This document shows positions 6,663 to 8,016 of a stretch of DNA of 8,016 nucleotides, piece after piece. Numbering within the stretch: the stretch's first letter is position 1; every line of letters begins with the position of its first letter. The notes under the pieces are model-generated. The model was not told the DNA's origin. It ran no database searches and saw only the letters and a list, made by a program, of their open reading frames with translations. Source of the DNA: Mediterranea massiliensis (GTDB lineage Bacteria > Bacteroidota > Bacteroidia > Bacteroidales > Bacteroidaceae); NCBI GenBank assembly GCA_958402075.1, contig CATXSD010000116.1:1-8016 (forward strand), in the 5' to 3' direction. The position numbers were made by a program, and so were the translations under genes.

Positions 6663-7511
6663 ATGAAAAGAATAGCCATTCAGGGAACCCTGGGTTCCTT
6701 CCACGACATTGCAGCCCACCGATACTTCGAAGGCGAAGACATTGAACTGATCTGCTGCGCTACGTTTGAGGATGTATTCAAGTCCATCCGCCAGGACAGC
6801 CAGGTCATCGGCATGCTGGCCATCGAGAATACCATTGCGGGCAGCCTGCTCTACAACAACGAATTGCTGCGCCAGAGCGGCACACAGATTGTCGGCGAAC
6901 ACAAGCTGCGCATCTCGCACAGCTTCGTCTGCCTGCCCGAAGAGGACTGGGACGACATCACCGAAGTCAACTCGCACCCCATCGCCCTGATGCAATGCCG
7001 CGAGTTCCTGAGCCAGCATCCCAACATCAAGGTCGTGGAAGGCGAGGACACCGCCCTCAGTGCCGAAATCATCAAAAAGGAGCATCTGAAAGGACATGCC
7101 GCCATCTGCTCGAAGGCGGCTGCCGAGCTCTACGGCATGAAGGTGCTGCAGGAGGGCATCGAGACGAACAAGCACAACTTCACCCGCTTCCTGGTAGTGG
7201 CCGATCCCTGGCAGGTGGACGAGCTGAACCGCCACCGCAACCGCGAGCCCAACAAGGCCAGTCTGGTGTTCACCCTGCCCCATACCGAGGGAAGCCTCTC
7301 GCAGGTACTGTCCATCCTCTCGTTCTACCGCATCAACCTGACCAAAATCCAGTCGCTGCCCATCATCGGGCGGGAATGGGAATACCAGTTCTACGTAGAC
7401 GTGATGTTCGACCAGATGCTGAGGTACAAGCAGGCGCTCGCCGCTATCAGTCCATTGACCAAAGAATTAAAGATATTAGGAGAATACGAAGATGGGAAAT
7501 CAACACTGTGA
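6663..7511 (+). CDS. pheA: Prephenate dehydratase (monofunctional, with ACT domain)
   Basis: This encodes 282 residues. The enzyme converts prephenate to phenylpyruvate, the committed step to phenylalanine, in the cytosol. The dehydratase domain begins at once with QGTLGSFHD (7-15), continues with ENTIAGS (55-61), and has the catalytic-site NFTRF (172-176). An ACT regulatory domain follows from about residue 200. No chorismate mutase domain is fused at the N-terminus, unlike E. coli PheA; in Bacteroides, from memory, that activity is fused to DAHP synthase further down the operon. In the ACT domain the usual phenylalanine-binding motifs GALV and ESRP read GSLS (210-213) and QSLP (230-233), so feedback may differ. 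Expression is probably controlled by the Phe/Tyr leader attenuator just upstream. The aminotransferase start overlaps the 3' end by 20 nt. Confidence 0.95.
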   Translation: MKRIAIQGTLGSFHDIAAHRYFEGEDIELICCATFEDVFKSIRQDSQVIGMLAIENTIAGSLLYNNELLRQSGTQIVGEHKLRISHSFVCLPEEDWDDITEVNSHPIALMQCREFLSQHPNIKVVEGEDTALSAEIIKKEHLKGHAAICSKAAAELYGMKVLQEGIETNKHNFTRFLVVADPWQVDELNRHRNREPNKASLVFTLPHTEGSLSQVLSILSFYRINLTKIQSLPIIGREWEYQFYVDVMFDQMLRYKQALAAISPLTKELKILGEYEDGKSTL

Positions 7512-8016
7512 TAGAGCTACGAGTGACAAGCTACGAGCTACGAGTGATGAGCTACAGGCTACGAGCGACGAGCTACAGGCTACGAGTGACAAGCTACGAG
7601 CTACGAGTGATGAGCTACAGGCTACGAGTTACCGGCCGGCCGACCGCCTGGCCTCGGTCAGCGAATACTACTTCTCGCGCAAGCTGAAGGAAGTGGCACA
7701 AATGAACGCGCAGGGGATGGACGTCATCAGCCTGGGCATCGGAAGCCCCGACATGCCGCCCTCGGCCAAGACTATCGAGACCTTATGCCAAGCGGCACAG
7801 AACCCCGACGGACACGGCTACATGCCCTACGTGGGTATCCCCGAACTGCGCAAGGCCTTTGCCGACTGGTACAAGCGGTGGTACGGCGTAGACCTCGACC
7901 CGCAGACCGAGATACAGCCGCTCATCGGCTCGAAGGAAGGCATCCTGCACGTCACGCTGGCCTTCGTCAACCCCGGCGAGCAGGTGCTGGTGCCCAATCC
8001 GGGCTACCCCACCTAT
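7492..8016 (+). CDS. Class I/II PLP-dependent aminotransferase, N-terminal part, cut by window end
   Basis: 175 codons are visible and the frame runs off the window. From about residue 50 the sequence is a typical fold-type I aminotransferase: RLASVSEYYFSRKLKEVA, ISLGIGSPDMPPS, GYMPYVGIPELRKAFADWY, IGSKEGI and PNPGYPTY. The PLP lysine lies beyond the window. The close resemblance to DapL/aspartate-type aminotransferases, and its place after pheA, suggest transamination of phenylpyruvate or a related step in Phe/Tyr synthesis; this is inference. ATG 7492 overlaps pheA by 20 nt, suggesting translational coupling. It is the only reasonable start: the next in-frame ATG (7702) would remove conserved residues, and no in-frame GTG lies before the body. 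Residues 9-46 come from five 21-nt tandem repeats (heptapeptides ATSDKLR or ATSDELQ), an unusual extension absent, as I recall, from relatives. Confidence 0.9.
   Translation, partial: MGNQHCDRATSDKLRATSDELQATSDELQATSDKLRATSDELQATSYRPADRLASVSEYYFSRKLKEVAQMNAQGMDVISLGIGSPDMPPSAKTIETLCQAAQNPDGHGYMPYVGIPELRKAFADWYKRWYGVDLDPQTEIQPLIGSKEGILHVTLAFVNPGEQVLVPNPGYPTY
7516..7629 (+). repeat. 21-nt tandem repeat, five copies plus a partial, inside the aminotransferase ORF
   Basis: Full units start at 7516, 7537, 7558, 7579 and 7600, and a 9-nt partial unit starts at 7621. Units 1 and 4 are identical, and units 2 and 5 are identical, giving a higher-order 63-nt period. All begin GCTACGAG. Because 21 is a multiple of three, the array keeps frame and adds whole heptapeptides. 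A second + frame is also open through it (SYELRVT-type heptads); the third has stops. There are no unique spacers, so it is not a CRISPR array. I recall similar GCTACGAG-type repeats between genes in Bacteroides genomes, unverified. Confidence 0.95.

Noticed and set aside
7516..7629. CRISPR-like array
   Set aside because: The units are directly adjacent with no unique spacers, and no cas genes are present.
6995..7687. Second + frame through pheA and the repeat giving an SYELRV-type peptide
   Set aside because: It overlaps the well-supported pheA and aminotransferase genes, and outside the repeat its sequence has no recognisable features.

Overview
This window looks like chromosomal DNA from a gut member of the Bacteroidales, most likely Bacteroidaceae (Bacteroides, Phocaeicola or a close relative), with GC-rich codon use. 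Three things point there. Promoter-like sites fit the Bacteroides pattern (TTTG, then TAnnTTTG) rather than the sigma70 one. Most starts lack a Shine-Dalgarno sequence. The proteins resemble Bacteroides homologues as I remember them; no database was searched. All genes found are on the + strand. The long open frames on the - strand and in other + frames are shadows of GC-rich coding sequence.

Layout. Positions 1-190 hold a large imperfect inverted-repeat element made of nested palindromes. Positions 191-495 are non-coding, with a pyrimidine-rich stretch and a weak promoter candidate. Next come recJ (496-2211) and recQ (about 2268-4160), closely spaced and probably one repair and recombination operon. 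The 220-bp gap after recQ has a promoter-like site and a 77-bp palindromic repeat. A cytosolic protein with about eight TPR units (4381-5343) and a Gfo/Idh/MocA-family oxidoreductase (5379-6389) follow.

The last part is the start of an aromatic amino acid operon. A promoter with both Bacteroides-type boxes lies at 6426-6455. It is followed by a 28-residue leader peptide very rich in Phe and Tyr codons, an intrinsic terminator, and an alternative antiterminator pairing. This is a textbook-like transcription attenuator placed before a prephenate dehydratase (pheA, 6663-7511). A class I/II aminotransferase starts inside the end of pheA and runs off the window. The expected logic is that low charged tRNA-Phe or tRNA-Tyr stalls the leader ribosome, the terminator fails to form, and pheA and the aminotransferase are made.

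Two observations stand out. One is the Phe/Tyr leader attenuator, too short for ordinary gene calling. The other is a block of five 21-nt tandem repeats inside the aminotransferase reading frame, which adds about 38 low-complexity residues ahead of the conserved body of the enzyme. I saw no defence island, CRISPR array, tRNA, rRNA or intact insertion sequence.
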